Shown: in pieces, positions 8,888 to 17,742 of the stretch
Numbering within the stretch: position 1 is the first letter of the stretch
Layout: each line of letters starts with the position of its first letter
Assembly (NCBI GenBank): GCA_003248075.1
Contig: QJYK01000282.1
Coordinates: 1 to 37,335, forward strand
Reading direction: 5' to 3'
DNA length: 37,335 nucleotides
From: Gemmatimonadota bacterium
GTDB taxonomy: Bacteria > Gemmatimonadota > Gemmatimonadetes > Longimicrobiales > Gaopeijiaceae
Translations under genes and position numbers: made by a program
The notes under the pieces: model-generated
Told to the model about the DNA's origin: nothing
Database searches by the model: none
The model's input: only the letters and a program-made list of their open reading frames with translations

Positions 8888-9412
8888 TCAGCGGCGCTCG
8901 AGCGTATCGCGCACGAAGACGATCAGCTGCTCACGCACCCAGGTTTCGTCCAGCACGCCGGGGCGGGCGGAACCCTGGTGTTGGAGCTGGTCGAGTCCCT
9001 CGGATGTCCACCGGCGGGCGCACAGCGCATCCGGGTCCGGGTCGCCCCACATCAGCTCGAAGGTGGTGCGTCGCTCTTCCTCGGCCTCCGCCTCCATCGG
9101 GCCCGTCTTGGGCCAGAGGTGGATGCGGATGCTGGGAGGATAGGCGTCCAGAAACTCCTGATGCACCACCCGATGCCCTGCCGATTGGAGGCGCTCCGCC
9201 ACGTTGCGCGCGGCGTGGATCGCGAAGCGACGCAAGTAATCTGCCCCTTTCTTGCGCGCCGCCTCCAGTCTGATGGCGCGTTCGACCTGGCGGCGCGTTT
9301 CATCCTGCTTGCGGCGCTCGTAGTCCGACAGCAAGAACTCGAGACGGTCTGCCTGATTGTCCAGCATTCTGTTCGACTTACGATTCCCTGGGGTGGAAAC
9401 AGATGTAGTCAT
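8888..9412 (-). CDS. Protein of unknown function, first of a tandem paralogous pair
   Basis: A 174-residue protein that I do not recognise. An N-terminal charged helix (about residues 18-55, rich in Arg, Lys, Glu and Gln) is probably coiled-coil. The shared module follows: YLRRFAIHAARNVAERLQS, HRVVHQEFLDAYPPSIRIHLWPKTG, an acidic stretch, TTFELMWGDPDPD and the terminal helix WVREQLIVFVRDTLERR. The same order of blocks is in the downstream gene. No membrane segments or signal peptide are seen. The ATG at 9412 has GGTGAG upstream; an internal ATG at 9367 is a possible alternative. It lies 120 bases downstream of the aminotransferase on the same strand. That gap holds a short GGGGA/TCCCC hairpin and GC-rich runs but no gene. 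Confidence 0.72.
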   Translation of the reverse strand: MTTSVSTPGNRKSNRMLDNQADRLEFLLSDYERRKQDETRRQVERAIRLEAARKKGADYLRRFAIHAARNVAERLQSAGHRVVHQEFLDAYPPSIRIHLWPKTGPMEAEAEEERRTTFELMWGDPDPDALCARRWTSEGLDQLQHQGSARPGVLDETWVREQLIVFVRDTLERR

Positions 9413-9532
9413 CTCAAATATCTCACCGCGTCGTGCGGGCCTCCAAGGGTTTTGTTCCCCGGGGGGAGTCCGTCCTACGGCCGCAGGTGCTCGAACCCGG
9501 GGAACCGTCCCCAGCCCCGGCGAGATCCGAGC

Positions 9533-10633
9533 TCAGCCGGCGGCTCGCCGGAGCGCGCCGCCGAGCGCGTCCAGGCCCGCCTCGAGCACATCCCGGTGCC
9601 CACTCACCGAGACGCGGAAGTGCCCCGGGCATCCAAAGTAACGCCCCGGCGTCACGCCCACCCCGAACTCGTTGCGCGCCATGTCCACGAATGGGCCCGA
9701 GTCCACGGTCCCGAGCAGCCGGAGCAGGGCCACGGATGCGCCCGGCGGCTCGCCCCAATGCAGCTGCGCCGCGTGCTCGCGAACGAAGGCCTTCAGGAGC
9801 TCGGTATTCGCCGCGACGATACCGCGCGCCCGCTGGAGCAGGGATTCGATATGTGCGAACGCCAGGGTCCCCAAGGTCTCCGATGGCACCGACCCGACCC
9901 CGTCCACCACGTCGCGTACCCTGCGCGCCCGTTCGGCGACCTCGGGATCGGCGAGCATCCAACCGACGCGCAGCCCGGCCAGGCCGAAGGTCTTGGTCAG
10001 GCTGTTCACCGAGATGAATTCGTCACCGAGGCCGGCCGCTGGCCTGGTATCCACGGCAGGGAGGATCTCGAGGTAGACCTCGTCGACCAGGACGTGCGCG
10101 CCCACCTGGGCGGCAACGGCCCCCACGTCGCGAAGGACCTCTGGCGGGGTGTAGACGCCACTGGGGTTGTGGAGATTCGTGAGCACCACGACGCGCGTAC
10201 GGGATCCGAGAGCCGCGCGTACGGCGCTCGGGTCGAGGCGAAAGCCCTGGTCCCAGGGTCGGGCGAACGTCCGGACCTCGGCGCCGAGCAGCCTGGCCGC
10301 GCCGGCCTGGGGATCGTACCCGGGCCATTCAACCAGAACCTCGTCGCCGGGACGTACGAGCGCGGCGAGGGCGAGGTACGTGGCACCCGCCGCCCCGGTA
10401 GCGGTCGCCACCCGATCGGTGCCCACGCCATACCTCGCCGCGATGGCGTCGATCAGCGGCGGATATCCGTCGTCATTCCCGGTATACAGCACGAGCGCGT
10501 CGCGCGCGCCTTGGAGCTCGTCGAGCGAGCACGGGAGCAGGTTGCTGCCCGACAGATCCCACCGGGCCGGCTCGTGGTGCTTCGCCCAGGTCATGTACGG
10601 GGCCCAGGTCCCGGGCCAAGCGCGGTCGTGCAT
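9533..10633 (-). CDS. PLP-dependent aminotransferase, class I/II
   Basis: A 366-residue protein of fold-type I. The PLP lysine is Lys214 in SLTKTFGLAGLRVGW. Other cofactor contacts are Asn156 in NLHNPSG and Asp184/Tyr187 in DEVYLEI, and Arg222 follows in GLRVGW. The carboxylate-binding Arg near the C-terminus is in FRVSVSGH. The layout resembles histidinol-phosphate or aromatic aminotransferase-like enzymes, but the N-terminus (WAKHHEPARWDLSGSNLLP) fits a less characterised subgroup; the substrate is unknown. It is cytosolic. The ATG at 10633 was chosen because residues upstream of it in the open frame have no family similarity and overlap the divergent M20 gene's upstream region. Confidence 0.92.
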   Translation of the reverse strand: MHDRAWPGTWAPYMTWAKHHEPARWDLSGSNLLPCSLDELQGARDALVLYTGNDDGYPPLIDAIAARYGVGTDRVATATGAAGATYLALAALVRPGDEVLVEWPGYDPQAGAARLLGAEVRTFARPWDQGFRLDPSAVRAALGSRTRVVVLTNLHNPSGVYTPPEVLRDVGAVAAQVGAHVLVDEVYLEILPAVDTRPAAGLGDEFISVNSLTKTFGLAGLRVGWMLADPEVAERARRVRDVVDGVGSVPSETLGTLAFAHIESLLQRARGIVAANTELLKAFVREHAAQLHWGEPPGASVALLRLLGTVDSGPFVDMARNEFGVGVTPGRYFGCPGHFRVSVSGHRDVLEAGLDALGGALRRAAG

Positions 10634-10706
10634 GGATGGATCCGCTGCGGTTTCGAGGTCAAGGATGCTAGCGGCCGCCGGGTTTCCGCGCACCCTCGGT
10701 GCTCCG

Positions 10707-10712
10707 TATCTT
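10707..10712 (+). promoter_or_regulatory. -10-like TATCTT upstream of the M20 gene
   Basis: TATCTT lies 45 bases before the ATG, which leaves room for a leader of about 39 bases with its Shine-Dalgarno. The same hexamer precedes the NamZ gene at 25008. The -35 candidate 18 bases upstream (TTTCCG) is weak. Confidence 0.35.
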
Positions 10713-10757
10713 GGCCCCCGTTTCGAAGCGGACCTGAGCAACCCGGAGCAAGGACCC

Positions 10758-12203
10758 ATGAAGACCCGCCCCGTCTCGGCGCAGACTGTGACCGCCGCCG
10801 CAGCGGTCCTGGCCATTTCGATCGTGCCGGCGCCTATGACCGCGCAGTCCCAGCCCCCCGACGAATACCGCACGCTCGCACGCTCGATCTTCGCCGAGCT
10901 GATCGAGATCAACACCACCAACTCCGAGCGGGGCGATAACACGGTGGCGGCGCGGGCGATGGCCCGGCGCCTCCTGGAGGCGGGCTTCGCGGAGGAGGAC
11001 GTGCACGTGCTGGTTCCCGGGGACGCGCCGACCAAGGGTAACCTGGTCGCCCGCTACCGGGGACGCCAAAGCGGATTGAAGCCGATCCTGCTGCTGGCCC
11101 ACATCGACGTGGTCGAGGCGCTGCCGCAGGACTGGAGTCCGGACATCCCTCCCTTCGAGTTTCTCGAGCGCGAAGGCTACTACTACGGGCGGGGCGTCAC
11201 CGACGACAAGGACGAGGCCGCAATCCATGTCGCCAACCTGATCCGGTGGAAGCGGGAGGGCTTCGTTCCCGACCGGGACATCATCGTCGCCCTCACCGCC
11301 GACGAGGAAGGTGGACCGCGCAACGGTGTCCAGTTCCTGCTCGAGGAGCACCGTGACCTCATCGACGCGGCCTACGCGCTCAACGAAGGTGGCGGTGGCA
11401 TGGAGAAGGACGGCCGCAAGATCTCCAACAACGTGCAAGCTTCCGAGAAGAAGTTCCTGAACTTCTCCTTCACCGCCACCAACCCGGGAGGGCACTCGTC
11501 CCTGCCGGTGCGTAAGAACGCGATCTACGACCTCGCCCATGCGCTCGAGGCCGTCCAGGGGCACGATTTCCCGGTCATGCTCAACGAGGTCACCGAGGCC
11601 TTCTTTTCCCGTTCGGCGGATCTGGTCGGAGGCGACATGGGCGAGGCCATGCGCCGGATCACCGCCAACCCGACCGATGCGCAAGCGGTCGCCGTGCTTT
11701 CTCGCGAGCCGGGCTACAACTCGCGCCTGCGCACGACGTGCGTGGCGACGCTGCTCTCCGGTGGCCACGCCTCCAACGCCCTTCCTCAGCTCGCCACGGC
11801 GAACGTCAACTGCCGGATCCTCCCGGATCACGACCCCGATGAGGTCCAGCGCACGCTGCAGGGGCTGGCCGCCCCGTTCGACGTCACGGTGGAGCCGGCG
11901 GGGAGCGCGACTCCCAGCCCGCCGTCGCCCCTCACGGACGACGTGTTGGGCCCGATCGAGCGTATCACCGGTCAGATGTGGCCGGGGGTGAAGGTCCTTC
12001 CCGTGATGAGCACGGGGGCCACAGACGGGCTCTACCTCCGTCGCGAGGGGATCCCGGTCTACGGAGTCAGCGGTCTGTTCGGCGACATGGACGACGTGCG
12101 GGCGCACGGACAGGACGAGCGAATCCGGATCGACAGCTTCTATGAGGGAATGGAGTTCCTGTTCCGGCTGGTGTCGGCGCTCGCTGGGGGTGGCATCGCC
12201 TGA
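10758..12203 (+). CDS. Exported M20-family zinc peptidase
   Basis: A 481-residue protein with a signal peptide (residues 1-30, ending PMTAQ). Zinc and catalytic residues are visible: His115 and Asp117 in LLLAHIDVVEA, Asp149/150 in GVTDDKDEA, Glu183 and Glu184 in TADEEGG. A later conserved region STGATDGLYLRREGIPVYGVSG is typical of the family. M20 enzymes remove single amino acids or split dipeptides; this one would act in the periplasm. The ATG at 10758 is preceded by GGAG and AAGGA. A long in-frame extension upstream is not real: it runs antisense through the aminotransferase. A -10-like TATCTT lies at 10707-10712. It converges on the ADOP permease with a 19-base gap. Confidence 0.93.
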   Translation: MKTRPVSAQTVTAAAAVLAISIVPAPMTAQSQPPDEYRTLARSIFAELIEINTTNSERGDNTVAARAMARRLLEAGFAEEDVHVLVPGDAPTKGNLVARYRGRQSGLKPILLLAHIDVVEALPQDWSPDIPPFEFLEREGYYYGRGVTDDKDEAAIHVANLIRWKREGFVPDRDIIVALTADEEGGPRNGVQFLLEEHRDLIDAAYALNEGGGGMEKDGRKISNNVQASEKKFLNFSFTATNPGGHSSLPVRKNAIYDLAHALEAVQGHDFPVMLNEVTEAFFSRSADLVGGDMGEAMRRITANPTDAQAVAVLSREPGYNSRLRTTCVATLLSGGHASNALPQLATANVNCRILPDHDPDEVQRTLQGLAAPFDVTVEPAGSATPSPPSPLTDDVLGPIERITGQMWPGVKVLPVMSTGATDGLYLRREGIPVYGVSGLFGDMDDVRAHGQDERIRIDSFYEGMEFLFRLVSALAGGGIA

Positions 12204-12222
12204 TCCGCGCTCGCGTTCGGTG

Positions 12223-14889
12223 TCACTCGGCGCGCATCGCCACCACCGGGTCGACGCGCGTCGCACGCCACGCGGGCACCAGGCTGGCCGCGAGCCCCAC
12301 CGCTACGAGGATGCCCGCCACGGAAGCGAGCACCCCAGGGTCTCTCGCGCCGATCCCGTAGAGCTGGCTCGAGAGAACCCCGGACAGGGCCAGGGCGCCT
12401 GCGAGGCCCAGGACGAGGCCGGCGAGCACGAGTCGTAACCCGTCGCCGAGGATCATCGTACGCACGTCGCCCCGGTCCGCGCCCAGCGCCATGCGGATGC
12501 CCACCTCTCCCTGGCGCTGCGTGACCGCATAGGCCAGAACGCCGTACACGCCGACGGAGGCGAGCAGGAGCGCGACCACCCCGAACAGGGACAGGAGCAG
12601 CGTCGAGAATCGATCGCGCGACCGTGCCCCCGCCAACACGTCCCCCATGGTGCGCACGTCCGTGAGCGCGACGGTGGGACTCAGCTCGCCGAGGGCGCCG
12701 CGCATGTCGGCGACCAGCGCGCCCGGGTCACCGACATGGCGCACCACCAACGTGCGCCGGCGCAGGGACGACTGCAGGCCCGGAAAGTAGATGGCGGGCG
12801 CCACGTCTGCGCGAAGTCCGTCGTACTTGACGTCCTTCACGACGCCCACGATCTCCCATTCCGTCTTGTTGAGGGCGCCGAGGGGCCCGAAGCGGAATCC
12901 CATCCCCACGAAGCGCTCCCCGATCGGATCCTCGCCCTGCATGTATCGGCGCACCCACGCTTCGTTCACCACCGCCACGCCGGGGAGGTCGAGGCGGTCC
13001 CGCTCGTCGAACACCCTGCCTGACAGCACGGGGGTCCGGAGCGCCTCGAAGAAGCCCGCGGCGACCGGCCTCAGGAACGCCCTGGGCTCGAGTTCGGGGG
13101 GGAACTCCCGCTCCGCCATCGCGAAGGGCTCCGTGTAGTCCAGCGCCTCTCCCAGCGGGAGGGTCGCCGCGTCCCCTACGGCGGTGACACCGGGGAGGAC
13201 GGCGATGCGCTGGCGGAGTCGGTCGTAGAAGTCGATGACCGCGGTGTCGTTCGGTGCCACGGTCGTCGGCAGGTCGAGTTCCGCCGTGAGCACACCGTCC
13301 GCCTGGAAGCCCGTGTCCACCTCGCGGAGGTTCGAGAACGAGCGCACCAGGAGACCCGCTCCGACCACCAGCATGAGCGCGAGCGCCAGCTGACCCACCA
13401 CGAAGGCGTTCTGCATGCGGTGTCCACCTGCCGAGCGCGTGGAGCGCGTTCCGTCCCGGATCGCCGAGTGGATGTCCGCGAGCACGAGGCGCGCGATGGG
13501 CGCCAGCCCGAAGAGAACGCCGGTCACCACGCTCACGACCAGGACGACCGCGAGAACACCGCCGTCGAGGTCGATCGCGCCCTCGCGGGGGAGCGTGACG
13601 GGTGCGACCGCCAACAGCCCGCGCACGCCCAGCCATCCCAACCCGAGCCCGAGAACCGCGCCGCCGCCGGAGAGGAGCAGACTCTCCGTGAGGAGCTGCC
13701 GTACGAGCCGCCAGCGTCCCGCGCCGAACGCGGTGCGCACGGCGATCTCGCGGGCGCGCGCCTCCGAGCGAGAGAGCAGCAGGTTGGCCACGTTCGCGCA
13801 CGCGATCAGGAGGACGAGCCCGGTCGCCGTGAGCAACACGAGGAGAGCGGCGCGGGTGTCTCCTACCAGCTCGTCCTTGAGGCTGGTGACCGTGACCGTC
13901 CATCCCCGGTTCGTCCTGGGGTTCTCCTGCTCGATGCGACCGGCGAGCGCGACCATGTCCGCCCCCGCCGCTTCAATCGTACTGTGCTCCGAGAGACGCC
14001 CCACCGCGCTCATCCAGCGAGCGAATCGGCTCTGGATCTGCATGGGCCAGGTCATGTTGATCCAGAGATCCGCCGAGGCCGGGAAGGTATGCTCTGGCCG
14101 GACCACGCCGACCACTTCCATCGGCTCCCCGTCCAGCGTGATCGTCCGGCCCACGATCGAGGGATCGGCGCCGAAGCGCCGCTCCCAGAAGCCGTACGCG
14201 AGGATCGCGACGGCGGCGGAGCCCGGACCCTCGTCGGAGCGGAACGTCCGCCCGACCAGCGGCAAGGCGCCCAGCGTCTCGAAATAGTCCTCCGTGGTGT
14301 ACACGATGTTCACGCGCGTGGGATTGCCGTCGTTCTCCGTGACGGTGCCCGTCGTCGGCCAATACGCGGACATGGCATCGAAGGTCGCGTTCCCGTTTCG
14401 CCAATCGTCGAAGTCCATGGGCGAGACCATGTACTTCTGCTGGTTCTGCTCGTCGTTGCGCGTGAAGAGAAGCATGAGCTCGTCGGGCTCTTCGAACGGG
14501 AGAGGCTCGAGCAGCACCGACTTGACCACCGTGTAGATCGCCGTGTTGGCGCCGATGCCCAGCGCCAGGGTGACGACCGCCACGATGGTGAAAAGAGGGT
14601 TCTTGGCGAGCATCCGGAGACCGAACTTCACGTCCTGCATGCCGTCCTCCACGAGTCGTGTGCCCCGGGAATCCCGGGTCTGCTCCCGATATCGATCCTC
14701 CCCGCCGAATCGGACCCGCGCCACGCGGTGCGCTTCGGTCCGTGCAAGGCCCTCGCGCCTCAGGCGCTCCTCCTCCATCTCCAGGTGGAAGCTCAGCTCG
14801 TCCTGGATGTCCCGGTCCGCGCGATCCGGGTCGAAGAGCCCCCGCAGGCGGAGGCCCAGCCCCCGCAGCCGGTCGAAGAGCGGCTCCAT
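12223..14889 (-). CDS. ADOP-type ABC transporter permease (MacB/FtsX-like), first cassette
   Basis: An 888-residue protein. Residues about 15-75 form the permease-prefix domain (DIQDELSFHLEMEEERLRREG). A transmembrane helix (about 95-120, TIVAVVTLALGIGANTAIY) leads into a MacB-like periplasmic domain, then an FtsX block of three helices (around LLVLLTATGLVLLIACANVANLLL). A second periplasmic domain and a second FtsX block end in the RATRVDPVVAMRAE tail. This duplicated architecture with no adjacent ATPase gene is the 'acidobacterial duplicated orphan permease' type; substrates are unknown for most. The ATG at 14889 lies 11 bases after the stop of the PadR gene, so both form one operon and PadR probably controls it. 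Confidence 0.94.
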   Translation of the reverse strand: MEPLFDRLRGLGLRLRGLFDPDRADRDIQDELSFHLEMEEERLRREGLARTEAHRVARVRFGGEDRYREQTRDSRGTRLVEDGMQDVKFGLRMLAKNPLFTIVAVVTLALGIGANTAIYTVVKSVLLEPLPFEEPDELMLLFTRNDEQNQQKYMVSPMDFDDWRNGNATFDAMSAYWPTTGTVTENDGNPTRVNIVYTTEDYFETLGALPLVGRTFRSDEGPGSAAVAILAYGFWERRFGADPSIVGRTITLDGEPMEVVGVVRPEHTFPASADLWINMTWPMQIQSRFARWMSAVGRLSEHSTIEAAGADMVALAGRIEQENPRTNRGWTVTVTSLKDELVGDTRAALLVLLTATGLVLLIACANVANLLLSRSEARAREIAVRTAFGAGRWRLVRQLLTESLLLSGGGAVLGLGLGWLGVRGLLAVAPVTLPREGAIDLDGGVLAVVLVVSVVTGVLFGLAPIARLVLADIHSAIRDGTRSTRSAGGHRMQNAFVVGQLALALMLVVGAGLLVRSFSNLREVDTGFQADGVLTAELDLPTTVAPNDTAVIDFYDRLRQRIAVLPGVTAVGDAATLPLGEALDYTEPFAMAEREFPPELEPRAFLRPVAAGFFEALRTPVLSGRVFDERDRLDLPGVAVVNEAWVRRYMQGEDPIGERFVGMGFRFGPLGALNKTEWEIVGVVKDVKYDGLRADVAPAIYFPGLQSSLRRRTLVVRHVGDPGALVADMRGALGELSPTVALTDVRTMGDVLAGARSRDRFSTLLLSLFGVVALLLASVGVYGVLAYAVTQRQGEVGIRMALGADRGDVRTMILGDGLRLVLAGLVLGLAGALALSGVLSSQLYGIGARDPGVLASVAGILVAVGLAASLVPAWRATRVDPVVAMRAE

Positions 14890-14900
14890 CGGTGGGTTTC

Positions 14901-15236
14901 TCAGGTGGCGTGGAGGATGCGGCCCACGGCGCCGGTGAAGAGGTCCCACTGCGCGTGCTCCTCGCCGAGCTGTCGTAGCCCTAGGGCGGTGAGGCGGTAG
15001 AACTTGGCCCGGCGGTTGTTCTCGGAGACGCCCCATTCGGAGCGGATCCAACCCTTGTGCTCGAGCCGATGGAGCGCCGGGTACAGGGATCCCTGGTTCA
15101 CCTGGAGGACCTGTTCCGAGAGCTGCTGGATCCGAACGGCCACCCCCCAACCGTGCATCGGCTCCCCGACCTGGAGGGTCTTGAGGATCAGCATCTCCAG
15201 GGTTCCCTGCAGGAGGTCGGCCCGGGCCTGCGTCAT
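14901..15236 (-). CDS. PadR-family transcriptional regulator, first cassette
   Basis: A 111-residue protein with the PadR winged helix: LLQGTLEMLILKTLQ (helix 1), MHGWGVAVRIQQLSE, the recognition-helix region QVNQGSLYPALHRLEHKGWIRSEWG and the wing NNRRAKFYRLTALGLRQL. The C-terminal dimerisation helix is short, as in PadR subfamily s2-like regulators linked to ADOP permeases. It is likely a repressor of its own operon with the permease 11 bases downstream. An imperfect 20-bp inverted repeat at 15242-15290, immediately upstream of the start codon, is the probable operator. The protein is closely similar to the second PadR of this window. Confidence 0.94.
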   Translation of the reverse strand: MTQARADLLQGTLEMLILKTLQVGEPMHGWGVAVRIQQLSEQVLQVNQGSLYPALHRLEHKGWIRSEWGVSENNRRAKFYRLTALGLRQLGEEHAQWDLFTGAVGRILHAT

Positions 15237-15241
15237 GGCTT

Positions 15242-15290
15242 CTCCTAGACTGTCGACAAGAAGGCGTTTCTCTTGTAGACGCTCTAGGAG
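15242..15290. promoter_or_regulatory. Inverted repeat upstream of padR, probable PadR operator
   Basis: The left arm CTCCTAGACTGTCGACAAGA (15242-15261) and right arm TCTTGTAGACGCTCTAGGAG (15271-15290) pair at 17 of 20 positions around a 9-base spacer. The right edge of the padR start codon is only 5 bases away. The repeat is too long to be chance and sits where an autoregulatory site is expected. It shares the YGACAA/TTGTNG core with the repeat before the second padR. Confidence 0.6.
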
Positions 15291-15363
15291 TCGAAAAGGT
15301 TGCAGCCGGGTCGGGCCGGCAGCCCCTGGCTCTCGGGTTGGCGTACCCCCCGCAGCTGCGCCT

Positions 15364-15936
15364 TCAGCGCCCGCGTCTCGGGAAGAGCCAGCCGCGGCGC
15401 ACCGCGCGCGGCTCGTCCACGATCACGAAGGAATCGGGCGCGTTCCGATCGACGGTCCGGACGTACGGCGCCACCTGGCGCCGCGGGATCACCGAGCACA
15501 GCACCTCCACGGCTCCATCACGTCCGCGCCCGTCCAGCTCGGTCACACCGAAGCCACCCTCGCGGAGCGATCCGGCCAGGGCCGCTCCCCCGCTCTTCAC
15601 CATGGTCCACACCGTGGCGAGCCCGAGTGCCAGACGCTCCTCGATGAGGAGCCCGACCACGTTTCCGGTGGCAAAGCCCCCGGCGTAGCCCACGACGTGC
15701 CATGGGCTCGTGAGGTTCTGCACGACGGTGCCCACGGCGAACACCCAGATCATGACCTCGAAGAAGCCGATGAGAGGGACCAGCAGCTTCGCATTGCGCA
15801 CGATAAGCAGGGTTCGCACGGTGGCCATCGAGACGTCGGTCACGCGCAGGAAGAAGATCACGATCGGACCGATGGGGCCGGCTAGGAGTTCCGGGAGCAT
15901 GGATCGAGGCGGTCGGGTGGTGGTGTGGGAAGCCAA
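15364..15936 (-). CDS. UPF0316 membrane protein (DUF5698 + DUF2179)
   Basis: A protein of up to 190 residues. Three transmembrane helices lie at about residues 14-35, 50-70 and 80-98 (VIFFLRVTDVSMATVRTLLI, LVPLIGFFEVMIWVFAVGTV, VGYAGGFATGNVVGLLIEER). The soluble C-terminal DUF2179 domain includes FGVTELDGRGRDGAVEVLCSVIPRR. The pattern RVTDVS.ATVRT and GFATGNVVG is diagnostic of UPF0316; the function is unknown in all bacteria. The start could be TTG at 15936, which has GGGGGAG seven bases upstream, or ATG at 15900 (MLPELL), which has no Shine-Dalgarno but matches the usual family N-terminus better. It stands alone between PadR and the M49 peptidase on the same strand. Confidence 0.88.
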   Translation of the reverse strand: MASHTTTRPPRSMLPELLAGPIGPIVIFFLRVTDVSMATVRTLLIVRNAKLLVPLIGFFEVMIWVFAVGTVVQNLTSPWHVVGYAGGFATGNVVGLLIEERLALGLATVWTMVKSGGAALAGSLREGGFGVTELDGRGRDGAVEVLCSVIPRRQVAPYVRTVDRNAPDSFVIVDEPRAVRRGWLFPRRGR

Positions 15937-16008
15937 TGAGACACTCCCCCGGCGCCAGGCCGGGGGAGCGGGTACGACTCGGTCCCGCGTGTGCGACGCG
16001 GAACCGCG

Positions 16009-17664
16009 CTACATGCCGAACAACACCGACGGTCCCTGCTCGAACACGATGTCGCGCGGTATGCCGAGCATGTCGAGCCGGTCGAGGTCGGCCTGAAGCG
16101 CCGGCGGCACCACTCCCTGCTCGCTCATCAGGCGATCGACGCCCTCGTAGTCGCCGTCACCCTGCAGTTGGAGGATGCGCGCGCTCAGCGCGTCGACCGC
16201 GCGTCCCATCGCGTCGAAGTCGACCCGGTAGCGGCCGGTGCCCGGGTCGCGGGTGAACGCCCCCATGTCCTGGAAGAAATTGAAGCGAACCATGTTCGCG
16301 CGGCCGTGGGCGCTGGACGCGCCGAATCGGACGGATCGGAAGATGCCGGCCAGGAACGTCACGTAGTGATCCTCGATGCTTCCCTCTGTCAGCTCGCCAC
16401 CCTCGAAGAGCTGGGTGACCATGTAGAGGCCCACGACGTCCGCCTTGCCCTCTTCCATCGGCGAGGCATGCTCCATCAGCGCCTCGCGTACCGTCCCCGT
16501 TCCCTCGATCGTGTTCTTGATGCCCAGGCCGTGCGCGACCTCGTGGAACATCGTGTTGGCGAAGAACGCGTCGAAGGTCACGTGCGCACGCTGGTCGGCG
16601 TCGATCAGCTCGTCGGCGATCGGCACCATGATGCGGTCGAACTTGGCCCGCATCGCATTCTTGAGCTGGAGCCGTCGGGTTCCCTTCGCGAGCTGCACCT
16701 GCTCGTCGTTGGGTAGGTTGATCGCGATGGTCTTCGAGCCGGCGTTGGCCTGACCCGCGTAGTAGACGACGTCGTAGGCATTGAGCTCCGCGTCGGTGCC
16801 CGGCGTCTCTGACTTGTAGCGCGGGTCGACCGGAAGTCCGTCCTGCAGGCTCGGCAGGAGCGAGGCGAAGCGAGCCAGACGCGCGCTCCACGCCATGTCC
16901 TTGAGCAGGACGTATCCTTCGTGTGCCGTCTTGTAGCCGAAGAGCTGGTCCTCGTAGGTCTCGATCGGTCCGATCACGACGTCGATCGTGTTGTCCTTCA
17001 TGTCGAGCCATGCCATGTCGGAGGCCCGGTAGTCGTCCGTCTCCAGCGCGTCAGCCCGCAGGCGCAGATAGCGGGCCAGCGCCGCGTTCTCGGCCAGGTC
17101 CGCCGCTGCCCGTAGCTTGTCCGCGGCAGCGTGGTGCTGCGCTGCGAAAGCCTGGTGGTAGGGCTCGGCGACGAGCTTGCCCGCCTGGTCTCGGCGAACG
17201 AGGGTGTACAGGCTCGTGAGCGACGGATCGGCTCCTGCGGCCGCCTCGAGCTCCTCCTTGGTCATGTCGGCTGGGTACAGGTTGGCGCCGGCGGGCTTCG
17301 CGCCGACGCCCGGCAGGAACGGGCGGTCGCCCCGGAGTCGATCCCAGGGCCCGTAGTTGATCTCCACGAAGCGCCGCGCCACCCGATCGTCGTCGGCGAG
17401 GGCGAGCGCGGCGGCCTTGTCGCCGAAGGCCTCGATCCAGTAGGCATCGTCCATCGGCTGCATCGCGTCCAGGAGCAGGCGCACAACCTGCCGGTCGTCT
17501 GCAGAAAGGTGTGCGACGTCGGCGTCGAGCCGCACGGTCGCGTACTCGTCGACGTACTTCTGCATCTCGGAGCCTTCCGGGTTGGCCGGAGCCTCATCGG
17601 CGCCGCCGCAGGCCGCGGCGAGAGCCAAGACCGCCAAGGCGCCAGGGGCTTTCAGGCGGACCAT
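16009..17664 (-). CDS. M49-type (dipeptidyl peptidase III-like) zinc peptidase, lipoprotein
   Basis: A 551-residue protein. A lipoprotein signal ends in LAAAC with Cys19 as lipidation site. The zinc motif is HEVAH at 374-378 and the second zinc motif EEGKAD at 404-409, spaced as in the M49 family. Typical M49 enzymes have the longer HEXXGH; a shorter HEXXH form is known in some bacterial members. DPP III removes dipeptides from the N-terminus of short peptides; here it would act in the periplasm, tethered to a membrane. It is a full-length gene with an ATG at 17664. The upstream 163 bases separate it from the divergent small lipoprotein gene and must carry both promoters. Confidence 0.88.
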   Translation of the reverse strand: MVRLKAPGALAVLALAAACGGADEAPANPEGSEMQKYVDEYATVRLDADVAHLSADDRQVVRLLLDAMQPMDDAYWIEAFGDKAAALALADDDRVARRFVEINYGPWDRLRGDRPFLPGVGAKPAGANLYPADMTKEELEAAAGADPSLTSLYTLVRRDQAGKLVAEPYHQAFAAQHHAAADKLRAAADLAENAALARYLRLRADALETDDYRASDMAWLDMKDNTIDVVIGPIETYEDQLFGYKTAHEGYVLLKDMAWSARLARFASLLPSLQDGLPVDPRYKSETPGTDAELNAYDVVYYAGQANAGSKTIAINLPNDEQVQLAKGTRRLQLKNAMRAKFDRIMVPIADELIDADQRAHVTFDAFFANTMFHEVAHGLGIKNTIEGTGTVREALMEHASPMEEGKADVVGLYMVTQLFEGGELTEGSIEDHYVTFLAGIFRSVRFGASSAHGRANMVRFNFFQDMGAFTRDPGTGRYRVDFDAMGRAVDALSARILQLQGDGDYEGVDRLMSEQGVVPPALQADLDRLDMLGIPRDIVFEQGPSVLFGM

Positions 17665-17742
17665 CGGGTGTTCCTCCCGATCAGGAAGTCATGGGGGGTG
17701 CAAGGAAGGTGGAAACGACCGCCGCGCAGCGCCAGGCGGGCT

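Noticed and set aside
9413-9532. Possible tRNA, because GGTTCGAGC-like sequence occurs on the minus strand
   Set aside because: The bases around it do not form a T-arm stem, and no acceptor or anticodon stem could be built.
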